From assembly GCA_003612525.1 (NCBI GenBank), contig RAZD01000029.1, positions 1 through 44,904 on the forward strand: DNA of 44,904 nt, in the 5' to 3' direction. The notes beneath the pieces are model-generated. The model was not told the origin of the DNA. It searched no databases and worked only from the letters and a program-made list of their open reading frames with translations. This stretch comes from a bacterium C-53 (lineage in GTDB: Bacteria > Bacillota > Clostridia > Lachnospirales > Lachnospiraceae). Below are positions 33,801-41,415 of this stretch, in pieces; position 1 is the stretch's first letter, and each line of letters starts with the position of its first letter. Made by a program: the position numbers and the translations under genes.

Positions 33801-34196
33801 CTTGAAGACTTCAGCGGGAAGAGAGTTCTTCTCGTGGAGGATATCGAGTTAAATCGTGAGATTGCAGAAGTGATTTTGATGGAGGCTGGATTCGAAGTGG
33901 AGTCTGCACCGGATGGAACGGATGCGGTTGCGATGGTGGAAGCATCGGAAGAATATTATTACGATGCGGTTTTGATGGATGTGCAGATGCCGATTATGAA
34001 TGGCTATGAAGCGACCCGGACAATCCGAAGCCTTCCGAGAAAGGATGTAAAAGACCTTCCGATCATTGCCATGACAGCCAATGCGCTTGAGGAGGATAAA
34101 GAGGCGGCGCTTAAGAACGGAATGAACGCGCACCTTTCGAAACCTCTCGATGTGGAATTGTTTATTTCGGTGCTTAAGAAATTTTTAAAATCATGA
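30807..34196 (+). CDS. hybrid sensor histidine kinase with two receiver domains
   Basis: A 1129-residue membrane kinase. TM1 (about 6-24) and TM2 (about 282-303) bracket an extracellular sensor of about 255 residues with a Cache-like look (DSVLFTDLEGTDYAPDGRTSDVTERDFY is a Cache pattern region). Two PAS-like regions follow (about 340-480, 485-590). HisKA has SNMSHDIRTPMNAIIGF (His near 626), the ATPase domain has NLLSNAVKYTP and GTGLGMAI, receiver 1 has VVDDD and VDWQMP (Asp near 917), and receiver 2 LVEDIELNRE and LMDVQMPIMNGYEA (Asp near 1057). Start ATG 30807 follows AGGGGG. No separate response regulator is adjacent, so the output partner is unknown; phosphorelay is likely. Confidence 0.93.
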   Translation: MNKRRSDIVSVLLLLAAVIILFYWYTRQNSMRMAEQNKNYAADSASLLATQVDEELNNALSRISTYAYFTGEGLTEPTVSAKMLQEMVKNSQFDSVLFTDLEGTDYAPDGRTSDVTERDFYINGIKGENGISVIFDSHFFDEIMVNFYAPVRYNGEIIGVLRGAFLAEEYLQHMLTTTYFGEQADVYLCVPDGRVVAGSGDQIYKDNLLNMLVQNGTIDRNTADSAQDIFENGGNGAFICASGYKTDNICVRYLPDNQFILVQTFPKSVTQRMILDENMMGIRLEIIMLGLFAVYIVTILVRAGREKKRLETENREMGYIISGVNTLFPRFVLADFEMDTYQYLAGTKPRNSSLEVCGKYENLVSHLSSILVKESDRKEFAKQIRKECIIEELMDQNDVRYECYVQRRQKAEWEHVNVICLEKKDGIATKVLFTRQNITEIKEKELRIQAEIALASRKEKQYQIAITSKSFCTFEFNLTQDRIEKDIVRTLDGQQASLLNAVGLSAPCRASECFEKWKRFIEKESLEEYSEGVNVEHLRDHFEQGDAEVTVEYWGRKSKTEQICIRQSFFMTRDDETGDIMVMVVSKEITDQVREQREQTQALQDALMQAQHANRAKSTFLSNMSHDIRTPMNAIIGFTTIAVNHIDNKEQVQDCLQKVLSSSNHLLSLINDILDMSRIESGKVQIKEQECNISELMHNLVNIIQPQVKAKQLELFIDTFEVNNEDVIADSLKLNQVFINLLSNAVKYTPAGGTITFRIMQKTTFRHGYGDYTFVIKDNGIGMSSEFVKHIFEPFERESTVTRSGIQGTGLGMAITRNIVEMMNGKISVESEVGKGSTVTVEFTLKLQDVEKNAAQIKELEGLRALVVDDDFHICDSVCKMLKQIGLRAEWTTSGKEAAYRAQMAYEEGDPYHTYIVDWQMPETSGIETARKIRKAAGEDAPIIILTAYDWTDIEDDARGAGITAFCAKPLFMSDLKSALLAANNLAGKEANAAASWTLEDFSGKRVLLVEDIELNREIAEVILMEAGFEVESAPDGTDAVAMVEASEEYYYDAVLMDVQMPIMNGYEATRTIRSLPRKDVKDLPIIAMTANALEEDKEAALKNGMNAHLSKPLDVELFISVLKKFLKS

Positions 34197-34210
34197 GTTT
34201 ACCATACATG

Positions 34211-34262
34211 AGAAGGATTGGGAATGAGGCAGCCCCTCATCCCCGATCCTTCTTTTTTTCTT
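34211..34262. terminator. strong convergent terminator
   Basis: AGAAGGATTGGGAATGAGG (34211-34229) pairs with CCTCAT CCCC GATCCTTCT (34235-34253), with two mismatches, followed by a run of T. It lies between the kinase and the recombinase gene and overlaps the last codons of the latter. Confidence 0.85.
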
Positions 34263-34851
34263 TTTTAACTTTTTCAAAAAATGTGCTTTCCGCCATGCGG
34301 CAAGCAGCAGCGGCCTGTCGGAGTGTCAGTTCTTTTCGAATCCATCGTTCACTAATTTCCGGGAAGTTTTCCGGGAGCTCTATTTGCGGTCTTCCGAATT
34401 TCACGCCTCTGGCTTTTGCAGCGGCAATCCCTTCGGCCTGCCGTTGTTTAATATTGATTCGTTCATTTTCGGCTACATAGCTCAAAAGCGCCAGTACGAT
34501 ATCGCTTATTAATGTGCCAAGAAGATTTTTTTCCTGTCTCGTGTCTAAAATAGGCATATCGATTACTACAATATCCGCCTTTTTTTCTTTGGTGATAATC
34601 CGCCATTGTTCATTCAGATCGAAGTAATTTCGTCCCAGGCGGTCAATAGATTTGATATATAATACGGAATTCTGGTCGAGCTTCTTCAATAATTTTTTAT
34701 ATTGCGGCCGCTCAAAATCTTTTCCTGAGAGTTTATCGGCATAAATATGTGTTTTCGGTATGCCTATGTTTAAAAATGCGTTTGTCTGCCTGTCAATGTT
34801 TTGTTCCCCGGTTGATACCCTTGCATAACCATAATAATTCTTTTGTTCCAT
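34237..34851 (-). CDS. small serine recombinase (resolvase/invertase family)
   Basis: A 204-residue recombinase. The start at 34851 (MEQKNYYGYARVSTGEQNID) has GGAGGG four bases upstream; the frame is open 21 codons further. The nucleophile Ser is in YARVSTGEQN, the conserved Arg-rich active site in KSIDRLGRNYFDL, and RQAEGIAAAKARGVKFGRP leads into the C-terminal helix-turn-helix (LTLRQAAAACRMAESTFFEKVKK). Size and order match Hin/Gin/TnpR enzymes, which cut two 2-bp-staggered sites and invert or resolve the DNA between. No transposon genes accompany it. The divergent gap upstream carries a hix-like site, so an invertase acting on that promoter segment is the leading idea. Confidence 0.93.
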   Translation of the reverse strand: MEQKNYYGYARVSTGEQNIDRQTNAFLNIGIPKTHIYADKLSGKDFERPQYKKLLKKLDQNSVLYIKSIDRLGRNYFDLNEQWRIITKEKKADIVVIDMPILDTRQEKNLLGTLISDIVLALLSYVAENERINIKQRQAEGIAAAKARGVKFGRPQIELPENFPEISERWIRKELTLRQAAAACRMAESTFFEKVKKEKKKDRG

Positions 34852-34930
34852 TTTACCCTCCGAAATATAAAAATGTTCTATACGAATCGTTTTTACCTTA
34901 ACGGATGGGGACAAAAATGAAAATAAAAAA

Positions 34931-34956
34931 ATTCAAAAAAGTGTACTTTTTTGAAT
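34931..34956. repeat. 26-bp 12-2-12 palindrome, candidate recombinase crossover site
   Basis: The arm ATTCAAAAAAGT (34931-34942) is the exact reverse complement of 34945-34956, with the central dinucleotide GT between. Serine invertase sites such as hix are 26 bp, made of two 12-bp half-sites around a 2-bp overlap, so size and layout fit. It lies 80 bp upstream of the recombinase start. Confidence 0.65.
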
Positions 34957-35073
34957 TCAAACAAAACAGCAATTTTATCTTTTAATTCTACCATAATATA
35001 AAAAATAATCAAGAAAATTTTTGGAAAGTTACATTAAAAACGTTGTTTTTCTTTTCGCTCCTAAAAAGTACAC
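34941..35073. promoter_or_regulatory. candidate invertible promoter segment
   Basis: GTGTACTTTTT (34941-34951) and its exact reverse complement AAAAAGTACAC (35063-35073) flank 111 bp of very AT-rich DNA between the divergent recombinase and acyltransferase genes. Aligning the two 26-bp sites around the central GT gives about 18 identities, and the overlap dinucleotide is conserved. Inside, the minus strand carries TTGATT (35007-35012) and TAGAAT (34985-34990), 16 bp apart, pointing at the recombinase. Inversion would turn this promoter towards the acyltransferase, whose ribosome site GGAG (35079-35082) lies just outside the right repeat. Inferred, not shown. Confidence 0.5.
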
Positions 35074-35093
35074 CTTGCGGAGTAAAAACGGAA

Positions 35094-36566
35094 ATGTTAT
35101 TTAATTCAATTGATTTTCTGATCTTTTTTCCAATTGTAGTCCTACTATTTTTTATAATCCCATGTAAATTGAGATATATATGGCTGCTGATTTCCAGTTA
35201 TTTTTTCTATATGAGCTGGAATCCCAAGTATGCGATTTTAATGGCTTTGTCTACCGCGATCACATATGAAAGCGGGATTTTGATTGAAAAATGCAGCTTA
35301 AGAGGAAATGCTAACTTAAAAAAATTATGCGTTGCTGCAAGCCTGATCAGTAATTTAGGTATTCTGTCTGTTTTCAAATACACGGATTTTGTTATGAATA
35401 ATATAAACAGAATATTGCGGTATTTTGGTATGGAGATAATTGAACGGCGTCTGGATTTACTGCTTCCGGTCGGAATTTCTTTCTATACGTTTCAGGCGCT
35501 AAGCTATACGCTTGATGTTTATAAGGGCAGAGTGAAGGCGGAACGCAATATTTTTAAGTACGCACTGTTTGTTTCTTTTTTCCCACAGCTTGTTGCGGGC
35601 CCGATTGAACGATCGAAAAATCTGCTCAGTCAGATACAGCATATGGATAGGATTCAGGTATGGGATTTTGCAAGGATAAGGGATGGCTTCTTTCTGATGA
35701 TGTGGGGGTTCTTTCAGAAATTGGTGATCGCAGACAGAGCGTCTCTGCTTGTGGATACCGTTATGAATCATTATCAGAACTATGGATTTATAGAAATTGC
35801 TTTGGCTTCCGTACTGTTTGCTTTTCAAATCTACTGTGATTTCGGCGGGTATTCGGACATTGCAAGAGGTGCGGCAATGGTGATGGGATTTAAGTTGATG
35901 AAGAATTTCAGACAACCCTATCTTTCAGGAAACATCAGGGATTTCTGGCGGCGGTGGCATATATCTCTGACTTCATGGTTTACGGATTATCTATATATTC
36001 CGCTTGGTGGAAACAGAAAAGGCAAATATAGAAGATACCTGAATCTGCTGATTGTTTTTGGCATCAGCGGTTTATGGCACGGGGCCGGTTGGAATTTCAT
36101 CGTATGGGGATTGCTGCATGCCGTTTATCAGATTGCCGGTGATTGTAAAGGCTGGATGCTGAACCGGGGTAAGATGGTTTCTGCCGCACAGACAACCGTA
36201 AGCGTCAGACTGAGGAAGGCGGTCGTTACGTTTCTTCTTGTTGATTTCGCATGGATATTTTTTGCTTCCGAAAGTTTGCGCCATGCGCTTGGAGTCATTT
36301 CTCAGATGTTTTCCGCAATTCAGACCACAAGTATTTTCGAAATTGGTCTGGACCGCGGAAATTGGTTCTTTCTGCTTTTTGGAATAGCAGTTTTAACGAC
36401 TGTTGATATCCTGCATGAGAAAAATATTGCAATATTTAATAAGGTAGCAGAGCAGGAACTGTGGTTTCGATGGGCGCTCTATATGGGCTTGATGTGGACT
36501 ACCATACTATTTGGCATTTATGGTACGGCATATGATTCAAGTACGTTTATTTATTTTCAGTTTTGA
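35094..36566 (+). CDS. MBOAT-family O-acyltransferase (AlgI/DltB-like)
   Basis: A 490-residue polytopic membrane protein. I start it at MLFNSIDFLIFFPIVVLLFF (ATG 35094, GGAG eleven bases upstream); the frame is open to 35043, but those codons lie in the candidate invertible segment. MBOAT motifs: YKGRVKAERN, FFPQLVAGPIERSKNLL, the DFGGYSDIARG stretch, NFRQPYLSGNIRDFWRRWHISL (the conserved R/W/H block) and GLWHGAGWNFIVWG, which holds the catalytic His. It would move acyl groups across the membrane onto a polysaccharide or teichoic acid. Its stop overlaps the partner SGNH gene. AT content is higher than in the neighbours, suggesting transfer. Confidence 0.93.
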   Translation: MLFNSIDFLIFFPIVVLLFFIIPCKLRYIWLLISSYFFYMSWNPKYAILMALSTAITYESGILIEKCSLRGNANLKKLCVAASLISNLGILSVFKYTDFVMNNINRILRYFGMEIIERRLDLLLPVGISFYTFQALSYTLDVYKGRVKAERNIFKYALFVSFFPQLVAGPIERSKNLLSQIQHMDRIQVWDFARIRDGFFLMMWGFFQKLVIADRASLLVDTVMNHYQNYGFIEIALASVLFAFQIYCDFGGYSDIARGAAMVMGFKLMKNFRQPYLSGNIRDFWRRWHISLTSWFTDYLYIPLGGNRKGKYRRYLNLLIVFGISGLWHGAGWNFIVWGLLHAVYQIAGDCKGWMLNRGKMVSAAQTTVSVRLRKAVVTFLLVDFAWIFFASESLRHALGVISQMFSAIQTTSIFEIGLDRGNWFFLLFGIAVLTTVDILHEKNIAIFNKVAEQELWFRWALYMGLMWTTILFGIYGTAYDSSTFIYFQF

Positions 36567-36577
36567 CGGTGAGGGGC

Positions 36578-37891
36578 ATGAAAGAAAAATTAAAAAAGAT
36601 TTTTATATTTTTTTGCGCAGTTATTATTTTTATTATCTGTGGGAAGATCTGGCGCTATGTATTGGTCGATGATACAAAGTCCTATACGCGTTTGACGATG
36701 TACCAGCTTTATCATTCAGAGCAAAATATAGATATTGCGTTTATTGGCTCTTCCCACGTATATGTTTCTCTTGTGCCTGAAATAACGGACAAAGGGTTTG
36801 GAAAGTATACATTTAATCTGGGGACGTCTGCTCAGCGGATGGACGGTTCTCTGGCAATGGCGAAGGAAGTCATTGCAAATCATGATGTAAGTCATATCTA
36901 TCTGGAGATGTATTATGGGATGGCATCGGAGAAAGACAGGACACAGCTGACGAATACTTATATTATTTCGGATTATATGAAACCTTCGCTTCGGAAGTTG
37001 ACCTACCTTCTTAAGACAAGTCCCAAAGAGTACTGGGTGAACAGTTTTATTTTAGCACGGAGAGAATGGACGAATTTTTTTGATGCGGATTATGTAAAAG
37101 ATCTCATTATGAAAAAAAGTTCTGATTCTTACAAAAATCATCAATGGGTCAGAAAGGAAGGACAGACGGCATATTATGTGGACAGAGGTTTTGCAACAAA
37201 TGAGAGCCGCATACCGGAAGATACCTTTTGGAATGAGGCTGCCTATAACGCGATAGATGTGGAACACATCTCGGATGTCTGGAGAGATTCGTTATGGAAA
37301 ATCATAGAACTTTGCAGGAAAAAGAAGGTTCAGTTGACTCTTTTTATTACGCCGATATCGGAATCGACAATTGTTGGAAAAGGGAATTATGATTCTTATG
37401 TGCAGGAAGTCAGAGTGATTGCCGGTCAAGCGGGTATAGAGCTTTATGATTTTAATTTAGTGAAGCCGGAGTATTTTCCGGCAAGGGACGGCGCATATTT
37501 TAAAGATGAAGGCCATTTGAATACGCAGGGCGCAAGGACGTTCAGCCAGTTGTTTTGTGATGCCCTTACCGGAAAGATATCGCGGGAACAATTATTTTTC
37601 CATTCGCTTGAGGAAAAAATGCTTTATCAGGAACCATTTGTATACGGGATTGCGGGGCCGTCTGTCAATGAGGCGGAGGGAGTGAAATATGCCCGTATGA
37701 TTGCAAACAGAGACGGTGGAATTGAGTATCGGATTATGGCCGTTTCGGAAGAGGGAAATGAAAGAATGATTCAGGACTTTTCACAAAACACAGAATTTTC
37801 ACTTCCCGTAGAGGAACATGGAATTCTGTATGTTGACTGGCGCATGGAAGATGGCAGTGGAGATACGACTGCGCTGCAGATCAGCTACTAG
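36578..37891 (+). CDS. membrane-anchored SGNH/DltD-like acyltransferase partner
   Basis: A 437-residue protein with an N-terminal anchor (about 7-26, IFIFFCAVIIFIICGKIW) and an outer SGNH-hydrolase-like domain. Block I is FIGSSHVYVSLVPE (Ser in GSSH), and the C-terminal D-x-x-H block is DEGHLNTQGARTF, so a Ser-His-Asp triad is possible. A beta-rich tail of about 100 residues follows. I use ATG 36578 (MKEKLKKIF) after GGTGAGG; earlier TTG/GTG codons (36563, 36569) overlap the MBOAT stop. MBOAT plus SGNH pairs (AlgI-AlgJ/X, DltB-DltD, PatA-PatB) jointly acylate surface polymers. The target polymer is not shown. Confidence 0.87.
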   Translation: MKEKLKKIFIFFCAVIIFIICGKIWRYVLVDDTKSYTRLTMYQLYHSEQNIDIAFIGSSHVYVSLVPEITDKGFGKYTFNLGTSAQRMDGSLAMAKEVIANHDVSHIYLEMYYGMASEKDRTQLTNTYIISDYMKPSLRKLTYLLKTSPKEYWVNSFILARREWTNFFDADYVKDLIMKKSSDSYKNHQWVRKEGQTAYYVDRGFATNESRIPEDTFWNEAAYNAIDVEHISDVWRDSLWKIIELCRKKKVQLTLFITPISESTIVGKGNYDSYVQEVRVIAGQAGIELYDFNLVKPEYFPARDGAYFKDEGHLNTQGARTFSQLFCDALTGKISREQLFFHSLEEKMLYQEPFVYGIAGPSVNEAEGVKYARMIANRDGGIEYRIMAVSEEGNERMIQDFSQNTEFSLPVEEHGILYVDWRMEDGSGDTTALQISY

Positions 37892-37945
37892 TTTTTTGAC
37901 TTACAGTTGATTCTGTGTTTTCTGTAAAAAAATCAGGGTTCCCTC

Positions 37946-37975
37946 TTGACAGAATTTCTTTTCATAGAGTATGAT
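37946..37975 (+). promoter_or_regulatory. thrS promoter
   Basis: TTGACA (37946-37951) and TATGAT (37970-37975) are 18 bp apart, just upstream of the T-box leader. Confidence 0.8.
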
Positions 37976-37994
37976 ACAAAACAGAGAATACGTT

Positions 37995-38231
37995 GACGAG
38001 ACGAGTAATATATGGAAAGTTTCAGAGAGGGGCATCGGACGGCTCTGCCGCAGGCTGTGAGTGCCTTAACGGAACATATATGAAAACTACCTCTGAGTGG
38101 CCCTAATCCGGTCCGGTGATTCCGTTATCATCACAAATGAGAGATTCCGGTCATATATCATGATTTGGAATAAACAGGGTGGAACCGCGGAGAATCTTCG
38201 CCCCTTGCGTGAATTCGCAAGGGGCGTTTTT
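37995..38231 (+). promoter_or_regulatory. threonine T-box leader
   Basis: The conserved T-box sequence AGGGTGGAACCGCG is at 38176-38189. The terminator CGCCCCTTGCG/CGCAAGGGGCG (38199-38226), followed by TTTTT, competes with the antiterminator. The Stem I base pairs TCAGAG with CTCTGA (38093-38097 region), and the specifier position just before it reads ACT-ACC (38086-38091), both threonine codons. Uncharged tRNA-Thr would bind the specifier and T-box and allow read-through into thrS. Covers most of the 388-base gap 37892-38279. Confidence 0.95.
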
Positions 38232-38279
38232 GCGCATAATATTCAAAACGCAGGAAGGAATAAATATAAGGAGGATACG

Positions 38280-40214
38280 ATGAAAATTACATTAAAAGAT
38301 GGCTCTGTGAAGGAGTATGAACAGGCCAAGTCCGTAATCGAAATTGCAAAAGATTTAAGCGAAGGGCTGGCTAGAATGGCATGTGCCGGAGAAGTGGACG
38401 GCGAGAGAGTGGATTTGAGAACGGTCATTGACAAAGACTGTGCGTTAAATATTCTTACCTTTCAGGACAAAGGCGGACGTGACGCATTCCGTCATACGGC
38501 GTCCCATATTATGGCGCAGGCGGTAAAACGTTTATATCCTGAGGCTAAACTTGCAATCGGGCCTTCCATTGACGATGGATTTTATTATGATATTGACAGA
38601 GAAGAACCGCTTACGACAGAGGATTTTGAGGCAATTGAGGCGGAAATGAAAAAAATCGTGAAAGAAGACCTGGCGCTTGAACGGTTTGAGCTTCCGAGAG
38701 AGGAAGCAATCCGGTTCTTTGAGGAAAAGGGAGAGCCGTATAAAGTGGAATTAATCAGAGATCTCCCGGAAGATTCGATAATCAGTCTTTACCGGCAGGG
38801 AGAATTTACAGATCTGTGTGCCGGCCCGCATCTTATGACGACAAAGCCGGTGAAAGCGGTCAAGATTATGAAACTCGCAGGCGCTTACTGGCGTGGAAAT
38901 GAGAAGAATAAGATGCTGACAAGACTTTACGGAACCGCGTATACAAAGTCGGCTGATCTTGAGGCATATATTACGATGATGGAAGAGGCGAAAAAGCGCG
39001 ATCACAGGAAAATCGGGAAGGAATTAGGCCTCTTCATGTTTGTAGATGAAGGACCGGGATTTCCGTTCTTCCTGCCCAAAGGCATGGTGCTTAAGAACAC
39101 GCTGATGCAGTATTGGCGGGAAATTCATGAGAGGGAAGGCTATGTGGAGATTTCGACTCCGATCATGTTAAACCGCCATCTGTGGGAAACCTCGGGTCAT
39201 TGGGACCATTATAAGGAAAATATGTATACGACTGTGATTGATGAGGAAGACTTTGCCGTTAAGCCGATGAACTGTCCGGGCGGACTGCTTGTTTATAAAT
39301 CACAGCCGCATTCGTACCGGGATCTGCCGCTTCGCATTGCGGAGGTGGGACTTGTGCACCGCCATGAGAAATCCGGCGCGCTGCATGGATTGATGCGCGT
39401 AAGATGCTTTAATCAGGACGATGCGCATATATTCATGACGCCGGAACAGATTCGCGATGAGATTAAAGGCGTGGTAAGGCTGATTGACGAAGTGTATCAA
39501 TTATTTGGATTTAAGTATTTCATTGAACTTTCCACACGGCCTGAGGATTCGATGGGAAGTGACGAAGACTGGGAGATGGCAACAAAAGGGCTCAGGGATG
39601 CGCTTGACGAGATGGGGCTTGAATATATTGTCAATGAAGGCGACGGCGCTTTCTATGGCCCCAAGATAGACTTCCATCTTGTGGATGCGATTGGAAGAAC
39701 CTGGCAGTGTGGAACCATTCAGCTTGATTTCCAGCTTCCGCAGCGGTTTGAGGTGGAATATATTGGCGACGACGGAGAGGCGCACAGACCGATTATGATT
39801 CACCGCGTATGTTTCGGGTCCATCGAGCGCTTTATCGGAATCCTGACCGAGCATTTTGCCGGAAAATTCCCGACATGGCTTGCACCGGTGCAGGTGAAAG
39901 TGCTTCCGATTTCTGATAAGTATCTTGCATATGGCAATAAGGTGATGGAGGAACTGAAAGCTGCCGGAATCCGCTGTGAACTTGATGAAAGAGCGGAGAA
40001 AATCGGTTATAAAATCCGGGAAGCAAGAAATGAGAGAGTGCCTTATATGCTTGTGGTGGGCCAGAAGGAGGAAGAGAGCGGACTCGTTTCGGTCAGAAGC
40101 CGGTTTGAAGGGGATGAAGGCCAGAAAGAGTTAGGCGTATTTCTTGACGATGTAAAAAAAGAAATATCTTCCAGATCGTGCCGTGAAGAAAAATCTGAAG
40201 AAGAGAAAAAATAA
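38280..40214 (+). CDS. thrS: threonyl-tRNA synthetase
   Basis: A 644-residue class II synthetase that charges tRNA-Thr. Domains: TGS (1-62), the N2 editing domain with HTASHIMAQA and GPHL near residue 185, the catalytic core with motif 2 HRHEKSGALHGLMRVR and the zinc ligands (Cys of NCPGG near 331 and two His), motif 3 and the anticodon-binding domain from about 535. The ATG at 38280 follows AAGGAGG; reading further 5' is open but passes through the T-box. The T-box makes expression depend on uncharged tRNA-Thr. Confidence 0.98.
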   Translation: MKITLKDGSVKEYEQAKSVIEIAKDLSEGLARMACAGEVDGERVDLRTVIDKDCALNILTFQDKGGRDAFRHTASHIMAQAVKRLYPEAKLAIGPSIDDGFYYDIDREEPLTTEDFEAIEAEMKKIVKEDLALERFELPREEAIRFFEEKGEPYKVELIRDLPEDSIISLYRQGEFTDLCAGPHLMTTKPVKAVKIMKLAGAYWRGNEKNKMLTRLYGTAYTKSADLEAYITMMEEAKKRDHRKIGKELGLFMFVDEGPGFPFFLPKGMVLKNTLMQYWREIHEREGYVEISTPIMLNRHLWETSGHWDHYKENMYTTVIDEEDFAVKPMNCPGGLLVYKSQPHSYRDLPLRIAEVGLVHRHEKSGALHGLMRVRCFNQDDAHIFMTPEQIRDEIKGVVRLIDEVYQLFGFKYFIELSTRPEDSMGSDEDWEMATKGLRDALDEMGLEYIVNEGDGAFYGPKIDFHLVDAIGRTWQCGTIQLDFQLPQRFEVEYIGDDGEAHRPIMIHRVCFGSIERFIGILTEHFAGKFPTWLAPVQVKVLPISDKYLAYGNKVMEELKAAGIRCELDERAEKIGYKIREARNERVPYMLVVGQKEEESGLVSVRSRFEGDEGQKELGVFLDDVKKEISSRSCREEKSEEEKK

Positions 40215-40324
40215 GAAAAGCTTTGGAATGGAACTTCCCGAATTGCAGATACTATGAGAGACATTCGGTAAAACGTAAAGTGTCAGAATCTATGGACGCA
40301 ATAAGCGTAGAAGGGAGTTTCATT

Positions 40325-40648
40325 ATGGTTACAATATTGGAATGTACGGCAAAAGATTGTTTTTACAACAAAAGCGAGTGCTGCTGCAAAGGAGATATCG
40401 AGGTGAAAGGACACAGTGCGAAGTGTTCTTCCGACACATGCTGCCAGAGCTTTAAAAAACAAAGAGACGGCTCTTACAGCAATGCGCACACAAGTTCTTC
40501 GCCAAGCAGAAGCGTTGAGATTGGCTGTGAGGCAGACAATTGTGTATATAATGACGATCACAGATGCTTCGCTGACCGCATCGGCATTGCAGGCATAAAT
40601 GCAAGCACGAGCAGAGAGACACAGTGCAGCACATTCAGGGCAAGATAA
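40325..40648 (+). CDS. DUF1540 protein, two Cys-rich repeats
   Basis: A 107-residue protein with two copies of a Cys-rich unit: LECTAKDCFYNKSECCCKGDI...CSSDTCCQSF and IGCEADNCVYNDDHRCFADRI...TQCSTF. Each has the C-x4-5-C-x7-C pattern of DUF1540, a short Firmicute domain probably binding a metal, and often seen in spore-formers. The two are joined by a Ser-rich linker (NAHTSSSPSRS). I start it at ATG 40325, after GAAGGGAG. It lies between thrS and the infC operon, with no sign of an operon with either. Function unknown. Confidence 0.85.
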   Translation: MVTILECTAKDCFYNKSECCCKGDIEVKGHSAKCSSDTCCQSFKKQRDGSYSNAHTSSSPSRSVEIGCEADNCVYNDDHRCFADRIGIAGINASTSRETQCSTFRAR

Positions 40649-40653
40649 AAGTG

Positions 40654-40682
40654 TTGACAGTATAGAATAATTATGGTATCTT
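40654..40682 (+). promoter_or_regulatory. infC operon promoter
   Basis: TTGACA (40654-40659) and TATCTT (40677-40682) are 17 bp apart, six bases after the DUF1540 stop. Confidence 0.75.
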
Positions 40683-40842
40683 ATATGGGTGCTGTGATTA
40701 CAGCATTCAGAGTAAAACAAAGCAGAGTATCCACTCTCACCCCGTGGCGGAGGGCTTAACGGGCGTTTATATGAAAAGTTATACCCGAAGAGGGTTTCTT
40801 TGAGATGTAAAGTGGATAGTCTGACTATCCACTTTATTTTTG
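40683..40842 (+). promoter_or_regulatory. L20 leader with attenuator of the infC-rpmI-rplT operon
   Basis: The roughly 160-base leader precedes infC, as in B. subtilis. It ends in a strong terminator, AGTGGATAGT (40811-40820) / ACTATCCACT (40824-40833), followed by TTATTTTT. Ahead of it are ACCCCGTGGCGGAGGG and GTTATACCCGAAGAGGG elements that can form alternative stems. In Firmicutes free L20 protein binds this leader and favours termination. The assignment rests on position and structure; a covariance search was not possible. Confidence 0.8.
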
Positions 40843-40865
40843 GCAAGTATATGGAGGGCAAAGCA

Positions 40866-41372
40866 ATTAGTGAATTAATGATTAACGAACAGATCAGAGA
40901 TAAGGAAGTGCGTCTGATCGGGGAAGATGGAGAGCAGCTTGGAGTAATGTCTTCAAGAGAAGCGCAGAAGCTTGCGGATGAAGCGGGACTTGATCTTGTA
41001 AAGATCGCACCCACTGCGAAGCCGCCTGTATGTAAGATTGTGGATTATGGCAAGTTTCGGTATGAGCAGACCAGAAAAGAGAAAGAAGCCAGAAAGAAAC
41101 AGAGAGTGATTGAAGTGAAGGAAATTCGTATGTCACCGAATATTGACACGAATGACCTGAATACAAAGGTAAATGCAGCCAGAAAATTTCTGGAAAAAGG
41201 TGATAAAGTAAAGATTACCCTTCGTTTCCGTGGACGCGAAATGGCACATATGCAGAGCAGTAAACATATTTTGGATGATTTCGCGAAGGCTTTGTCGGAA
41301 ATTGCGGTAATAGAGAAGGCTCCAAAAGTTGAGGGCCGCAGTATGACTATGTTTTTAGCTGAAAAACGATAG
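40866..41372 (+). CDS. infC: translation initiation factor IF-3, AUU start
   Basis: A 168-residue IF-3, which binds the 30S subunit and checks start-codon choice. Sequence ISELMINEQIRDKEVRLIGEDGEQLGVM, the linker KEKEARKKQRVIEVKEI and the C-terminal lobe RGREMAHMQSSKHILDDF are typical. I choose the ATT at 40866: it has GGAGGG (40853-40858) seven bases upstream and gives the usual N-terminus. The in-frame ATG at 40851 lies upstream of that ribosome site and has none of its own. AUU starts are the classic infC feature, since IF-3 discriminates against them and so limits its own synthesis. Confidence 0.93.
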   Translation: MSELMINEQIRDKEVRLIGEDGEQLGVMSSREAQKLADEAGLDLVKIAPTAKPPVCKIVDYGKFRYEQTRKEKEARKKQRVIEVKEIRMSPNIDTNDLNTKVNAARKFLEKGDKVKITLRFRGREMAHMQSSKHILDDFAKALSEIAVIEKAPKVEGRSMTMFLAEKR

Positions 41373-41415
41373 ATGTTACAGTTAAAATAAAGATGAGATT
41401 AGAGGAGGAAACATC

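Noticed and set aside
38097-38279. N-terminal extension of thrS by 61 codons
   Set aside because: These codons lie in the T-box and its terminator; AAGGAGG directly precedes ATG 38280, which gives the normal TGS-domain start.
40800-40865. Upstream start of infC at 40800 or 40851
   Set aside because: 40800 reads through the attenuator stem, and 40851 overlaps the ribosome site that serves ATT 40866.
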